From Rhizopus arrhizus (taxonomy: Eukaryota; Mucoromycota; Mucoromycetes; Mucorales; Rhizopodaceae): a stretch of 64,000 bases of DNA. The stretch lies in NCBI GenBank assembly GCA_024220505.1, contig JAKZZE010000004.1, positions 1,922,001 through 1,986,000 of the forward strand. The letters run 5' to 3'. Shown piece after piece: positions 10,610 to 22,099 of the stretch. The notes beneath the pieces are model-generated. The model ran no database searches. It was given only the letters and a program-made list of their open reading frames with translations, and was not told the DNA's origin. The number at the start of each line of letters is the position of its first letter. Position 1 is the first letter of the stretch. A program made the translations under genes and the position numbers.

Positions 10610-12318
10610 TCAGAGCTTGATTTCAATCGGTTCATCCTGTTCTTCACTATCAGAGCTTGAATCAAATTGATAATATCTGTTGATAAAAATACAAAAAGAA
10701 AAGAGAAAAAAAGAAAAAACAAGATTAAGTCTGAATTTTTTTTATTCATAAATGAATTTTTATTTACATTAATGGTTCATCACTATTGGATAATCTATTC
10801 AAATGTAAATAGACATCTGTTCCATAACTAAGAAATAAAAAGAGAGAGATCAGTCAATACAGTTTATTCAATAAATCTTATTACCCTTCCATCGAAATCA
10901 ACTTTAAATCTCCACCAAAATACCTTGCATACTATCGACTCTTTGTCAATCAAACACATCTCTCTTTCTTTCTTTTCTTACCAATCGTGAAATCGGTAAA
11001 CCATAACCAAATCCAGCCATAGGAGCTTTAAAATCACTTTGATTAAATCCTGGTTCTAATTCTTGTGCTTGAGCTGTTGTATACTATCAAAAGATATTAG
11101 GGGAATAGGTAAGGATAGAGAGTGATTACCATATAAGTCCAAACGAGTGGAATACCCGAACGAGGAATACCACCGCCTTCATCTGATATCTTGATTGTTA
11201 TATCTTCCTTTCCATGTGCAATCACCAGTTTGATCGGTGGGTATTCATCTTCATAATCAGGCCCATACCGTTCTACGACCGCACGAAGGGAATTCTTCAA
11301 GAGTTCAAAGATCATGTGACTCAGATGAGAAGGGACATACATGAATTCGATATCACCCGGACAAAACATGTGTACTTCGGGTGCCTTGAATAACCCATAA
11401 TGATCTTCACATATAAATTTTGCATTATCGATCGCGTCCTGCGCAACCTCACGTATGTTTGTCTTTGTACAGATCACACCCACATAATTCTTTGTGCTCG
11501 GTCCACGATAGAGAGCGACATGTTGACCAATCAACATTCGAATACCGATACGTGACATGTAAAATCGATCCAAGAATTGTTGTACTTCGGTATCAATCAA
11601 GGGTGAATTGAGATATTCTTTATATTCTAATATGCCTTGAGCTACAGTTGTCACTACTGGATCATGTCTTCTCTTTACTCTTTCTATTGTCTTTACAAAT
11701 TGATCCGTGTATTCAATGATCTCTGGTGAACATTCTACGTCATCTAAACTTGTATAATATCTAATCACATCAATACTCATCCTATCATCCTCATCATTTA
11801 CCTGTGTCCAATAGATCCAGATCGATGTAGACTAGATTTGATGATATTTGCCAGTGATGGATTAGGAATACTCGGTGGTAATTCTTCTACTTTAGAATAT
11901 AACCTTTGTTTGATGGTGGTGGGTATCTGTGGTGTTTGTAATTCGATCAAGTCTTGAAATGATTGAGCATACCAATCTTTGACTTTTATGATTGAAGGCA
12001 TCTTGCTTAAATTATTTGGTAATTCATCCAACTCTTTCACTCGATGGGCTAATCTTATCGGTAATTCCTCTATCATTCATGAGTGACAATGCCCAATTCA
12101 CTCTTTTTATTTTTTTTACCGTGTAAAAATTGTGATGCTTTAAATAGTGTTGCCTTGGATGGTTTTTGACCTATTCTTTCTTTCTTAGTCCCATCCCTTT
12201 CCTTTTTCTTTTTTTTTCTCTTACCAAACATCACCATCTGTCTTAAAGAGACACCCGTCTGAGGAAATTTAGCAAAATACTTTATTTTATCATAAAGTTG
12301 TGGTGAGAGTTGAAACAT
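10610..12318 (-). CDS. Mitochondrial protein kinase of the PDK/BCKDK family
   Basis: These kinases phosphorylate and switch off pyruvate or branched-chain ketoacid dehydrogenase. Eight exons (12225-12318, 12120-12170, 11802-12069, 11130-11748, 10982-11083, 10885-10931, 10768-10827, 10610-10676) give 435 aa, family length. Signatures in order: PQTGVSLRQMVMFG, FLHEELPIRLAHRVKEL, FLDRFYMSRIGIRMLIGQH, N box ELLKNSLRAVVE, G1 box ISDEGGGIPRSGIPLVWTYM, G2 box [20 protein letters not shown], then GYGTDVYLHL. The first intron (12171-12224) is free of stops and if retained would insert a lysine-rich segment. The final intron (10677-10767) decides between an acidic tail ending PIEIKL and an earlier stop at 10764. 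I cannot tell PDK from BCKDK; the usual C-terminal DW motif is absent. Confidence 0.9.
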
Positions 12319-12888
12319 GTTGACTGTGGGAAAAAAAAAAGAAAGAGAGAAAGAAGGAGGAATTAAATATTATGTCATGTATTAAAATATGTGAGTGAAT
12401 TCAAATAAACTTCACATGTGATTTTTTTTTCTTGTCTTAAAATTTTTACCCCACACTGCCGTTGGAACCCGATGGTTACACTTTGTGAGAAAAAAAAGAC
12501 ATCAAGCTTTCTATTGAATCCATCATCCCCTTATAAAAATCATCCATTTTGAACTTGTACCTGAAATAAAAAGACTTGTTCACCTTAATTTCACACTGGC
12601 ATCTGACGGATATTGAAAAGGAGTGGATGATATCATGTGACTCATTCCACAGAGACTTACTAAAAAAAAAAAAAAAAAAAAAAAAAACAGATGATGTTGA
12701 TGACTGTTCTTTATCTTTTAATCAATCAAACAGATCCCAGTTTTAATTTATAGAATAGAATCATGCAATTTTAAGAAATAAAAATAAAAAATAGGTTGCT
12801 TCGTTACACGGGCTATACCTTTGTCCGGGTACATGAATAGATTGAATAGATACAGTATTTAATTTACATTGTTAATTTAAACCAGTGA
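12319..12888. other. Intergenic between methyltransferase and PDK genes
   Basis: 570 bp holding the PDK promoter and the methyltransferase 3' UTR. Contains a 27-nt poly-A run at 12661-12687 and no ORF of note. Confidence 0.45.
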
Positions 12889-13688
12889 TCAAATAGATTG
12901 AACAGGTTTTCTACCCAAAGTAGATGCAAAATCCCACTCAACTTCTGGTTTCTTTTGACATTCTTGAACAAATCTATCCAAGAAATCATCGTATTCTTCA
13001 TCTTTCACCTTGACATGTTCTTTTAAAAATGGTTGACAATTCTTGAATACATGTTTCACGTCCCACAAAAATTCACGATTGAGACGATCCGAACGACCTT
13101 TATCGTAATTTAATTATTTATACCATCCAACTTATCCTTTCTTCTTTATACCTGGATAGGTTGGTAACTTTTTATAGTAAATCACATCAAATCCGGCTAA
13201 TTTCATCAACTCTTTCACTTTATCAATAATACAAGGCTCTTGTTCACGTTCAATCAATCTCTCTGTAACTATAGAATTGTTAACATCATTCACTTTATCT
13301 CTCTCAACATCATACAAACTTGGCCTGCCCACTGAACAAATGAATTTCCTTTCAACTAAATAAGGGGCATTAATTTATTTTTCTTTTTTCTTTATACACA
13401 TTTTACCAGCATGCTTGCTTCCCTTGAATGATATAATCCACCTGGTTTTAATATCCTCTTTACTTCTTTCATCACCGGAATCCACTGATCTTTCTTGAGT
13501 GCTAATATAAATAAACTAAAATTCACAAAATCAAATGTGTCATCTTCAAATGGTAGTGGCTCTAGCACATTCGCTATTTGAAATGTCACATTGGCAGGTC
13601 TAATATTATTCGGAAATACATCGCTCATGTCTATTCCTGTAAATTCACTATTTGGATACTCTGTAGCCATATCCTATGTCATCCAACT

Positions 13689-13722
<34 letters not shown>

Positions 13723-14184
13723 CTTAAATCAATCTACCATAATCCATGTTCCTGGTCCACAACCCAAGTCCAAAATCTTTATTCCTTTTTCCATGTCAAC
13801 ATGTTTATGTACTTCCTTTGGTATATTTCTATTATCAATCAGTACATCTTTCTCATCTATTTTCTTCATTCTCTTTACCCTCCAAACAAGGTTTTCATAG
13901 CAAAGTGTTGCTAAAAAAAGTAAGCATGTAACACAATAGAGGATTGACAGTGCATTACTACTTACTCCGACAAGTCTATCTAATTCTTCATCATCATTTG
14001 GTAACCAGTACACTGAGGATGCTTCACCATGATATGTTCTACCATCTACTACAACACTATCTGAAGATGCAAGTGGTGATCTTGTCAGTGTTGAACTACT
14101 TGAAACTGTTTCCTCTTGTTTTTTATTTTGATTCAATAAAGATTTTCTTCTCTTCTTTTCATGTTGTGATAAACTGGATCCCAT
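12889..14184 (-). CDS. SAM-dependent methyltransferase, class I fold
   Basis: Exons recognised: 13966-14184, 13879-13910, 13738-13828, about 13430-13673, about 13132-13330, and a last exon ending at 12889. Residues start MGSSLSQHEKKRRKSLL, then a YWLPNDDEELDRL segment joined by splicing to QHFAMKTLFGG. That motif precedes motif I, ILDLGCGPGTW, the SAM-binding loop. Motif II is FTGIDMSDVFP; post motifs include FDFVNFSLF and ILKPGG. This layout is that of the fungal LaeA/UMTA-like putative methyltransferases. Two introns are stop-free and would read through as junk (SSNALSILYCVTC). The junction between the exons ending about 13430 and starting about 13330 is ambiguous. The last exon begins RSDRLNREFLWDV and ends GRKPVQSI. 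Substrate unknown. Confidence 0.82.
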
Positions 14185-15240
14185 TTTCTTTTTTTCTTTA
14201 AAAAAAAAAGAAAAAAAAAAAAAAAGAGAAAAAAAAAGAAAGAAAAAAAAAAAATTGAGTTCTCATTAATACACACGCTCTTTGATTTTTTTTTATTGTA
14301 CAACTTGTCATCTTTTTCAAGTTGCTCAGAGACAGTGGGGCTGACAAGTACTTGTTTTAGTTGACAAATAATTTGAAGACTAAAGCTCAAACTAAAAGGT
14401 TATAGCCTACTTTTGAACGGATAAAGAGCCCATTGTTGGATTAGAATGGCGTTTGTTGAAAGCATGTCTTTTTAATGACTCGTGCTTCTCTTTAATGAAC
14501 CTTGTCATCAGAGACAGTAAACATCCATACAACTTCTTTTTTCAATCCTAACAGATGTATATCTTCATCCACAACAGATTACTATAAAATAGCAACGCTA
14601 TCCCCATCCGCCTTTCAGATAAACAGAGGGACCTGATCGGAGCACTGACAAGGTATGAAATCCTAATCCTCTTTTGATTTCATCTCCTTCGTTTCATTAA
14701 CAACACTACCTATTTTACCTCTCTCCAGTTTTCTATTCCTTCTCCTATTTGATTGAGTTCATAATCAAAATGGGACTAGTACAACAATAGTTTATTGATA
14801 AATATTTCACCGCAACTCCACATGAACCAACCCTAAACCAAGACATCACTCTCCATGGCAATCCAACACATGTTCTCCTCCGCAACAGACTCTCGCTTAT
14901 TCTCTTTATTTTTTTTTTGTTTGGATAACCCCATAGAATGTTTGTACAAACGCTCTGGTCTATCTGACTGAATCTGTGAATTTAAATCTAGATCGTTATG
15001 TCTGTACGTCAAATAGTCTCAATTGTAATTCTAGGTCAAAATGAACCACAACCCGTGGTTTCTATCCCGTTTCTTGCTTTTCATGCTTGATAAAATCCCA
15101 CATTCTGCCATTATCCTAGAAAGCCTTTTGGAAAGTTAACCCCTCCCTCTTCTTTTGCGTGTAAACTCACTGCATATAAAAAGAATAAAAATGTGTGTTC
15201 AAAGTTTAGAATACACAAAAATGGCTTGGTTGTACTCTGA

Positions 15241-15279
<39 letters not shown>

Positions 15280-16059
15280 AAAGTACAATAAAGCTTAAAA
15301 CAACATCAATTATATAAAGCAGTTGAAGAATTTCGCATTTCAAAAGATGGGTTACACAATATACATCAATTCCCACAACGAATATTTCATTCTATTTTTA
15401 CATTCAATAAAGTAAAATAAGCTTCATTAGCTTTTTAACCAAACGAATAAAGCAAGAGCATCATCCTACCTGTAACCTATCTTTATAGCATCAAACAGTC
15501 CCGTACTCGAATTCTGAGATCCTTTTGAACTGAGGCACCCGAAAGTTTCCTTTGGTTCCAATCCCTTGAATCGACGGATTTATAAAGCCGCGAGCTTTGT
15601 CAAATGTTTCTTGCAGTATGAGCTACACATGTCCAAGCCAGTGTAAATAATAAATGAACACATACCTTATCCACCTTCACACCAGTTCTCTTCTTTATTC
15701 ACTGTCTCCTTGATGGCCTTTCTTTACACTTTATCAGTACATCTCATCATTTGCTCTTTTTCTGTCTTCTCTTTAAAGTACTGCTGTTTGACTTGTTACA
15801 AGCGGATGCTCTTCTTATGCTCATCATTCGGCCAGTCACTCCATTTTGCTAATAATGCCTTTGATAAAGGATTTGTTATCCATCACTTTAGCTTGTATTG
15901 TAGTACATATTCAAACAACATGCATAAATTATCAATTTTAAATAACAGCTGTGTTTATTTCAACTTTTTTTTATTATTATTAGTCCCTCATATAAATAGT
16001 TTGCCCATAAACTACCTTATCTTCCTACAGTTTCCTGCTACTCTCTCTCTTCAAAAATG
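14185..16059. other. Intergenic, no gene seen
   Basis: A-rich low-complexity sequence at 14199-14255 and a 32-nt poly-T run at about 15246-15277. The plus ORF 15710-16060 translates to aromatic-rich sequence without a known motif. This stretch leads into repeat-derived DNA. Confidence 0.4.
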
Positions 16060-17740
16060 ACTGAAGCTTCAATTCAAAGCAGTAGGGCTGCTTGATATTT
16101 CTGAACTTTACAAAGACTTGCCATTTTACTACTCCGATCCAAACTTGTTAAAAAAAGGACCCTTCTATTCAAATGCAGGCTAATGCAATCTGTCCTACCT
16201 TTTATCCAGCCTAATTGAACAACCCCAAGCAACCGAAAATGCTACAAAACCTTGTTACGATAGGTTCACTGGATCCATTCATCTACAGATTTATGTTTTC
16301 TCTTGTTGAGGATCATCTACAGCACGCATCATTCTTTCAGGTTTGGTCGTTGGCATTTGACAGTGTCTGCATGTGCTCTATTCATCCTTGTCTACTGTAT
16401 TCCTGTGGCAAGAAAATGACAATTTATACTTTGGGAATCAAGAGCTCAAGGCTCTCTTTTGCAAACAAAGCTCGTAATCAAATACTCCATTCACTGTACA
16501 AAAGGTTTTGATCAGCACTTGTCTATTTGCTTTTCAAAGTTTCACAGACATGGCCGTCTTGAAGAGAAAGAGTCCAGGATTGGAAAAGATCAGCAAGCAA
16601 TCCATTTCTTCAGAGAGACTTTGATTATGATGCAAGTGGGCGATAGACATTTTGTATATAATCCATCTTCAGAAAGCAGAAGCCTCTTTTCTAGTGGACC
16701 CTTTTCATCTTTTTTCTATATTAGTACACTTATTTCTTATTTCGATATATCAATCCACTACTGTTAAGCTGTCGTCAAAGGATATCAGACTTCCTGTACA
16801 AGATGTTGATATTTACTCTGCAGTCTTCATTCCTTTGAACGAGATTTCCTTTCAAATGGTTTACAGTTCAAAAACAGACAACATTGTGACTTCCCCAATC
16901 TTTTACAAAAAATCAAAAATGCCGATCTTACTGGAAACCTTACTTTCAAATCGTATTTTGCATGTTTATTATCAGTTGAACAGCAGGATCTTGAATTTGA
17001 CAATGAAGGCAACCCAATTGAATCAAGTATCAACCTTGACCCATTCATTCAACAGATGAGCTATGACGATATCAATATAACAGCATTGAAGAATCGTCAA
17101 CTAAAGACAATGTTCAGATTCAACTCAAACTCACAAATCACAAACATAAGTCACAACAACTGGAAAGCTTTTATCAGTAGCTCTATGCATCATATTCCTA
17201 GAAATATATGGTACAGACTTTCTTCATAAGAAGTTATCCACTCGAGCCAATCTGCATAGAATCATACCAGCAAAGGTAGACGACGACTATTGCCAATTGT
17301 GCAAACTACCAGAAACAGAGAAGCATATGATCTTGTATTCAAAAACAAGACCTGTGGAACGCAGCCTTCAAGAAATACTTATCAAATCCTAAAGCTCCCA
17401 ACTGCAGCTCAATATTCGAGGACCTATCTACACTTAGATTATCCAAGTATTACATCATACACTACCATGACAAGTTTACAATCTATGATTTTTTTTGCTA
17501 CAGTCATTCGATTCATTTGGAAAGCCCACTGGCAACAATTCTTTGAACAGACTCCTGTCTTGGATGGGATTGTTATCAATCAAATCCAGAAAAAAACTAT
17601 TGAAATTATCTGCTTATCATTTTCTATGCTAATATTTTTGTATTTTTGTATTGAGGTTACTGCTTCATACGCTTGTGGCACTCTTAATTCTAATTCTCTT
17701 TAATGAATGTTAATACATTAAAATTTTTATTTATGAAAAG
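16060..17740 (+). mobile_element. Decayed LINE-type retrotransposon, copy A
   Basis: Fragments in shifting frames match copy B at 33190-34765. Shared stretches include YCQLCKLPETEKHMIL, the Cys/His zf-RVT knuckle that ends many LINE reverse transcriptases, preceded by a LHRIIP helix and followed by SKTRPVE and LQEILIKS. The sequence is broken by stops and frame changes, and a segment of roughly 230 bp present in copy B (about 33615-33850) is missing. The region 16060-16740 is less clear and may be earlier parts of the same element. The end near 17740 shows AATACATTAAAA, similar to the end of copy B. Not functional. Confidence 0.65.
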
Positions 17741-18190
17741 AAATTTTTTCATTACATGAAAAACATTGTAATAAGACACACCCCATCCTCTGGCTACCAC
17801 TGGCAAGAACTGAAAGAAATAGACGCGTACATTGACTGGTTACCAGGTGGAAAACCAGTACCCTGTCCAAAAAATTCTACTAAGATGCTTGCAAAACAGC
17901 CTGCAATAAAATGCCTCGATATGCAGCATCGCTTACAAATTCCAAAAACAGTTCAACATCCACTATCGTTCCTTCTCAACGAATTACCAAATAAAATACC
18001 ATGCTCCTCTCGCTCTGCCTTTGCATGATTTATTTGATGACCTTTTATCTGTACTATACTTTATGAATTTGACTGCCTGTTCCATGATAAGGACCAACCG
18101 TCACCGCCATTCTAACCAGGGCAAAGATTCCTCGATTGGCTACCCTCTTCCCCTCACTAATAACATTCACTTGTTTCCTTCACTCTTCCT
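17741..18190 (+). other. Repeat-derived coding remnant
   Basis: A plus-strand open stretch (17756-18028) reads MKNIVIRHTPSSGYHW and CLDMQHRLQIPKTV, then falls apart into frames with stops. It directly precedes the LINE-like 3' tail repeat at 18195-18350, so I infer it is the last coding part of that second element family. No domain recognised. Confidence 0.35.
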
Positions 18191-18194
18191 CCCA

Positions 18195-18350
18195 TATCTT
18201 TTTTACCCTTGATCCCCAAAGGGGTTTTTAGCTTCCATTGAACTTTTTATTGATCTGACCAGGGCGAAAACGATGCAATATTAGACGCCATGCGCTCAAA
18301 GTGGTTATTAATTTTTTATAAATAAAAATCAAAATTTAAACGTATATAGT
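18195..18350 (+). repeat. Dispersed LINE-like 3' tail repeat, copy 1
   Basis: Contains the shared string TTGATCTGACCAGGGCGAAA followed by ACGATG, a GC-containing block and an AATAAA/TAAA-rich end. The same arrangement recurs at 32965-33110 and, more diverged, at 57165-57290, all on plus. This looks like the 3' UTR and tail of a non-LTR family. Confidence 0.7.
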
Positions 18351-18550
18351 GATATAGGATCGGATTATGGCAGATGTAGAAAGCTAATGTTTTCACTAGT
18401 TTTCATGCCTGTCATAAATTAGTTAATGTGTTTCATGAAAAAAGGTGAACTTTTATGTACAAACGTGTACTGAATATACACTTAACAGAGATATTCGCGT
18501 AGTAATTAAAAATAATAAACAAGTATGATAAATTAAGGGGAGTTTTTATA

Positions 18551-20745
18551 ATGTCAAAAAAAAAAAAAAATGATGTCCGTATAATCACCCTTTTTTTTCC
18601 ACATTTTGTACCAACATGTATAAATCAATCATACAACATAAAAAAGCTGAAGTCATTAAAAAACGACAAGAATATAGTGCTTCAAGCAGCAGTAATGATA
18701 ATAAATAAAAAAAAAAACGCGATATTTCAGTTAGCTAACGCACTATAAAAAGACTCATTATGCAAAGACTGCAAAGAACCCGGTCATTATAGTAAACAGT
18801 TTTACAAGTGCAAATGTTATGTCGAAGCCACCGCAGATGATGGTAAGCATTATACTCTTTTCATGTATGCCTTTCCTAATTTTTCTGTTTAAAAAGTTGG
18901 TACCTCTAGAAAAAGAAAACAGGCCAATGAAATAAAACAGGACAAGAAAAAGGCGAAAAGGCTCAGAACTGGTAGCAATACGACTGAACCTAAGTGTAAT
19001 AGCTGTAAACAAGAAGAACATAAATCATCTCGTTCACCTGCTTGCCCCAACCATATACAAACAAAAAAGAAACGTTTCTGAGGCACTTGGGGCCTAAATA
19101 TAAGGCATATACGCGAAAGCTACCTTTTGACCAATGTGTACAAAGCACTTATCAAACTACACTTAAATCGAAAATTGTCTCTGCTTGTGAAGACGTGCGA
19201 AATACTGTAATCAGATCACAGCTATTCGTGAATTTTTATATACTCAGTTTGGCCCGTTTAGATAGTCCTATTCCTCATAAAATATATCAACAGAATTTTT
19301 GGTATTCAATCTCACAAATTATAAAAAACCAACGAGTCACGAATGGCATTTCTTTACAGCACGGATTACTTGATTATTAGAATAGTTTTAAAAAAAGTTA
19401 CCCTACTATTATTTATGAAAAGAAACTTGCTAGTGGTGTTAGCCATTGTGTATATCAGAATCGTCCAAACAACTACAAACAACATACACTAATAACGTAG
19501 TAGAACTCTTTGAATCAAGAATATGCAAGTATATATTTTATAAAACACAAAAAATCTTCATAGTAAGTAGGATACTATTATAAAAAGTACGTATAACTAA
19601 GACTACATAGTCAATGGATCATTCAGATGTTGTAAAAATTGTCCCTTACGTTTATCAACATGTTTGTCAAGGAGTTTCTGTGTGGCCATAAGGTCCTGTA
19701 TTTACCGAAGAAAGGAAACAAATTGTTGATGAAACCTTCCTGCCGCTAAAGAATATGATACCAACTCGAGTGACTCTTAAAACTCTGTCTGAATCTCCTA
19801 ACGGCTTTGTTCCTTGTCTGCTAAACATCTTATCGGAATACGAGATCGAGCACAACAATCACAAAGCCTATGACGTCAGGCGATTGCCGCTACCAAGGTT
19901 GTTTTCCCTGTCACCAACTCCGGGTATGCATTGGAGATTCGTGAATATAAGCGCCAACGCATTAGCACCCTTTATTAAGGAGACCCTGCCACAAGGCTAC
20001 CAGAATCAACTTAATATGTTTTACCGTGTTTTTAATTTTAAAAAATTACGTTTAAGGTATGATATGATATTATATAATAGACTTTTCTACTTAAATTTAC
20101 AATAGCATGGACGATCTCACACCCAACGAAAACAACAAGATACTATTCGGAAATACAATCAAATCTGATGGCTTTTCTGTTGACTTTGTGTTTTATCGAA
20201 AGGAAAGAATGAATAATGGCTCTGACGTTGAATCAACCCTCGAAGACTTCAACTACGAAGAAGTTCACAATCAATATCATCCAATGTTCCTTGACCCTGG
20301 GCGTAAATCATTATTCACGGCAGTTGTTGGCGTAGCTTCAGCCAAGCAGATCCGGAAGTCCTCTGTAAAAGAATATTATCATTTAACAGGTAGTACTGTC
20401 TATAGCAAAAAACTCGAGTTAAAAAAAAGTGTTCTAGCATCAAAACGATCGGGTCCCAAATTCCCACACCAAAGACAGCAGTAGTTGGAACATACGATCA
20501 ATGTGTTAAACACACGCTAACACACCTTGACAGGCTCCTGGATTTCTATGGCAAAGACACTGCGCATCACCGATTCCAGCTTTATCAAGGCCGACAGAGG
20601 GCACCGGAAATGATGGCTGACATGTTGACTCATGGAACAGCCAAGTACAAGAGATCACGGAGAAAGCGAAAGAAGAAGAAGAAAGACAAGAATGATAAGA
20701 AGGAAGATGAAGGGTTATCATTGCGTACTGACGAAAAGAAGTAAG
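18551..20745 (+). pseudogene. Fanzor-like (eukaryotic TnpB-like) nuclease pseudogene with zinc knuckles
   Basis: A broken transposon-borne gene. Order: a lysine-rich start (NIVLQAAVMIINKKK), a CKDCKEPGHYSK zinc knuckle (about 18763), a likely intron 18833-18898, a second cysteine cluster (CNSCKQEEHKSSRSPAC), then a long alpha-helical region (KLPFDQCVQSTYQTTLKSKI; QNFWYSISQI). There is a frameshift near 19070 and an in-frame TAG at 19378. It continues through 19620-20484 to MFLDPGRKSLFTAVVG, the same RuvC-I style motif as DPGRRDLMY in the intact Fanzor at 50754-53655. A further frameshift near 20470 precedes LDRLLDFYGKD and a lysine/arginine block ending about 20742. RuvC-II, zinc ribbon and RuvC-III are missing, so it is truncated. 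Attribution rests on the RuvC-I motif and gene layout. Confidence 0.6.
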
Positions 20746-20778
20746 CAATTAGCCTTTCTTTAATAGACGTTATTGACT

Positions 20779-20800
20779 TTTTTTTTTTTTTTTTTTTTTC
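20779..20800. repeat. Poly-T tract
   Basis: About 22 consecutive T directly after the pseudogene; it may mark the break point of the truncated element. Confidence 0.7.
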
Positions 20801-20991
20801 CGTCTGATTTCTACCTTTGTTTCATCCAAAAAAGGTAAGCTAAACATCTGAAAATTAGTCTTGGTTCGTCCAAAAAATACTAATATTGTCGGAAGTTAAA
20901 GTAGAATTACTGTAATTTAAACAGCGTAATTAAAATAATTTTTTGCATTTACTTTAAATATATTATCTTTTTTCTATTTACGTGTCAAAGT

Positions 20992-21719
20992 ATGATGCTC
21001 ACAAGTACGCTACTCCCCTCTGTCTTTTTGGGCCTATTACTTGCACTAGCTTCTTTCCCATCCTTTACTAATGCTACTGCAATGACATATAACGTTGCTG
21101 CAAACGAAAAGGCTTGTTTTTATGTCATGACAGACAAGCCCAGTAAGAAGATTGGCTTCTATTTTGCCGTAAGTTTCCTTTTTTCTTTTCCCCCCACCTT
21201 AATTTTTGTATTAAAACTTATTTTGTTATGTAAAAGGTCCAAGAAGGTGGTTCTTTTGATATAGATTACGAAGTAACAGGGCCCAGGGACAATGTCATTT
21301 TGAGCGGAGAGTCAGAGAAGCAAGCCGATTATGTTTTTACTGCTAACGATGTTGGAGAGTACTCATTCTGCTTTAACAATGAAATGTCTACATTTGCCGA
21401 AAAACTCATTGACTTTGAAATCCTTGTAGAAAACGAAGTGCGTCCTGAATTCCAAAAGGACAGTTCCGGAAAAGAGCAACCTGCAGCTTTGACTGAAATG
21501 GAAGAAACCATCTTTAGATTATCCGGTTCCTTAAATAATGTTGCTCGAACACAAAGATACTTTCGCACAAGAGAACATCGCAATGCAGTTACCGTTTCTT
21601 CAACAAAAGATAGAATATTTTGGTTTTCTCTCTTGGAAAGTATTGCTATTGTCTCCATTGCTGCTTTACAAACATTAGTTGTCAAAGGCTTCTTTAATGT
21701 AAAGAAAGGTGGTGTATAG
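20992..21719 (+). CDS. p24/emp24 family COPII cargo receptor (gamma-type, Erp/TMED)
   Basis: p24 proteins are type I membrane proteins that cycle between ER and Golgi and help package cargo. Exons 20992-21168 and 21237-21719 (68-nt intron) give 219 aa. A signal peptide covers about residues 1-29 (LLPSVFLGLLLALASF). The GOLD domain begins YNVAANEKACFYV; paired cysteines lie there and in GEYSFCFNNEMSTF. A coiled coil with TEMEETIFRL and RTREHRN precedes one transmembrane helix (LLESIAIVSIAALQTLVV) and a short cytosolic tail FFNVKKGGV, with the FF typical of COPII/COPI sorting. The FCFNNEMSTF form fits the gamma subfamily (Erp2/3/4, TMED5/7). Two ATGs stand at the start; I took the first. Confidence 0.92.
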
Positions 21720-22099
21720 ATATCAATAAAATGTTTGTTTGTATAGAAAAGAGAAAAAATGAAGAAAGGGGAAATAGGTACAGTTTCTGACATAATTTTG
21801 TGATCCGTTTATCCATAAATCTACATCTAAATTGGATATGGTCAAGAAAGGAAAGAAAAAGAAAGGAGGAAAGGCTTTTGTCCTCTATTTTGGCAGACTT
21901 TTTGTGTCTTATGTACTAAACAGAGACATGCATTCAATGGTAAACAAGCATAAGAAGCATAAGCCCTTTTGAGGTGATGTGATATTTCATATCCCGAACA
22001 TTAAATCAAATTAAGCATTTTTCTATATTTTTATTTCTATTTAAAGGGATTTGCTTTATCAACATTGTTGGCAATTCACAATAAACACCACATATATAA
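21720..22099. other. Intergenic between p24 and UNC80-like genes
   Basis: 380 bp, both neighbours on plus. Holds the p24 3' UTR and the promoter of the next gene; no other feature seen apart from a CATATATAAATG context at its start codon. Confidence 0.4.

Noticed and set aside
12171..12224. Lysine-rich insert in the mitochondrial kinase
   Set aside because: GT...AG bounded, 54 nt, in frame; removing it restores the family motif MFG-Q-x-P, so it is an intron.
13591..14201. Several plus-strand hydrophobic ORFs
   Set aside because: Antisense of the methyltransferase exons plus poly-T translation.
15540..15590. Sequence resembling a tRNA B box (GGTTCCAATCCC)
   Set aside because: No matching A box or cloverleaf could be drawn around it.
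21329..21793. Minus-strand ORF of 154 codons
   Set aside because: Antisense of the p24 gene.
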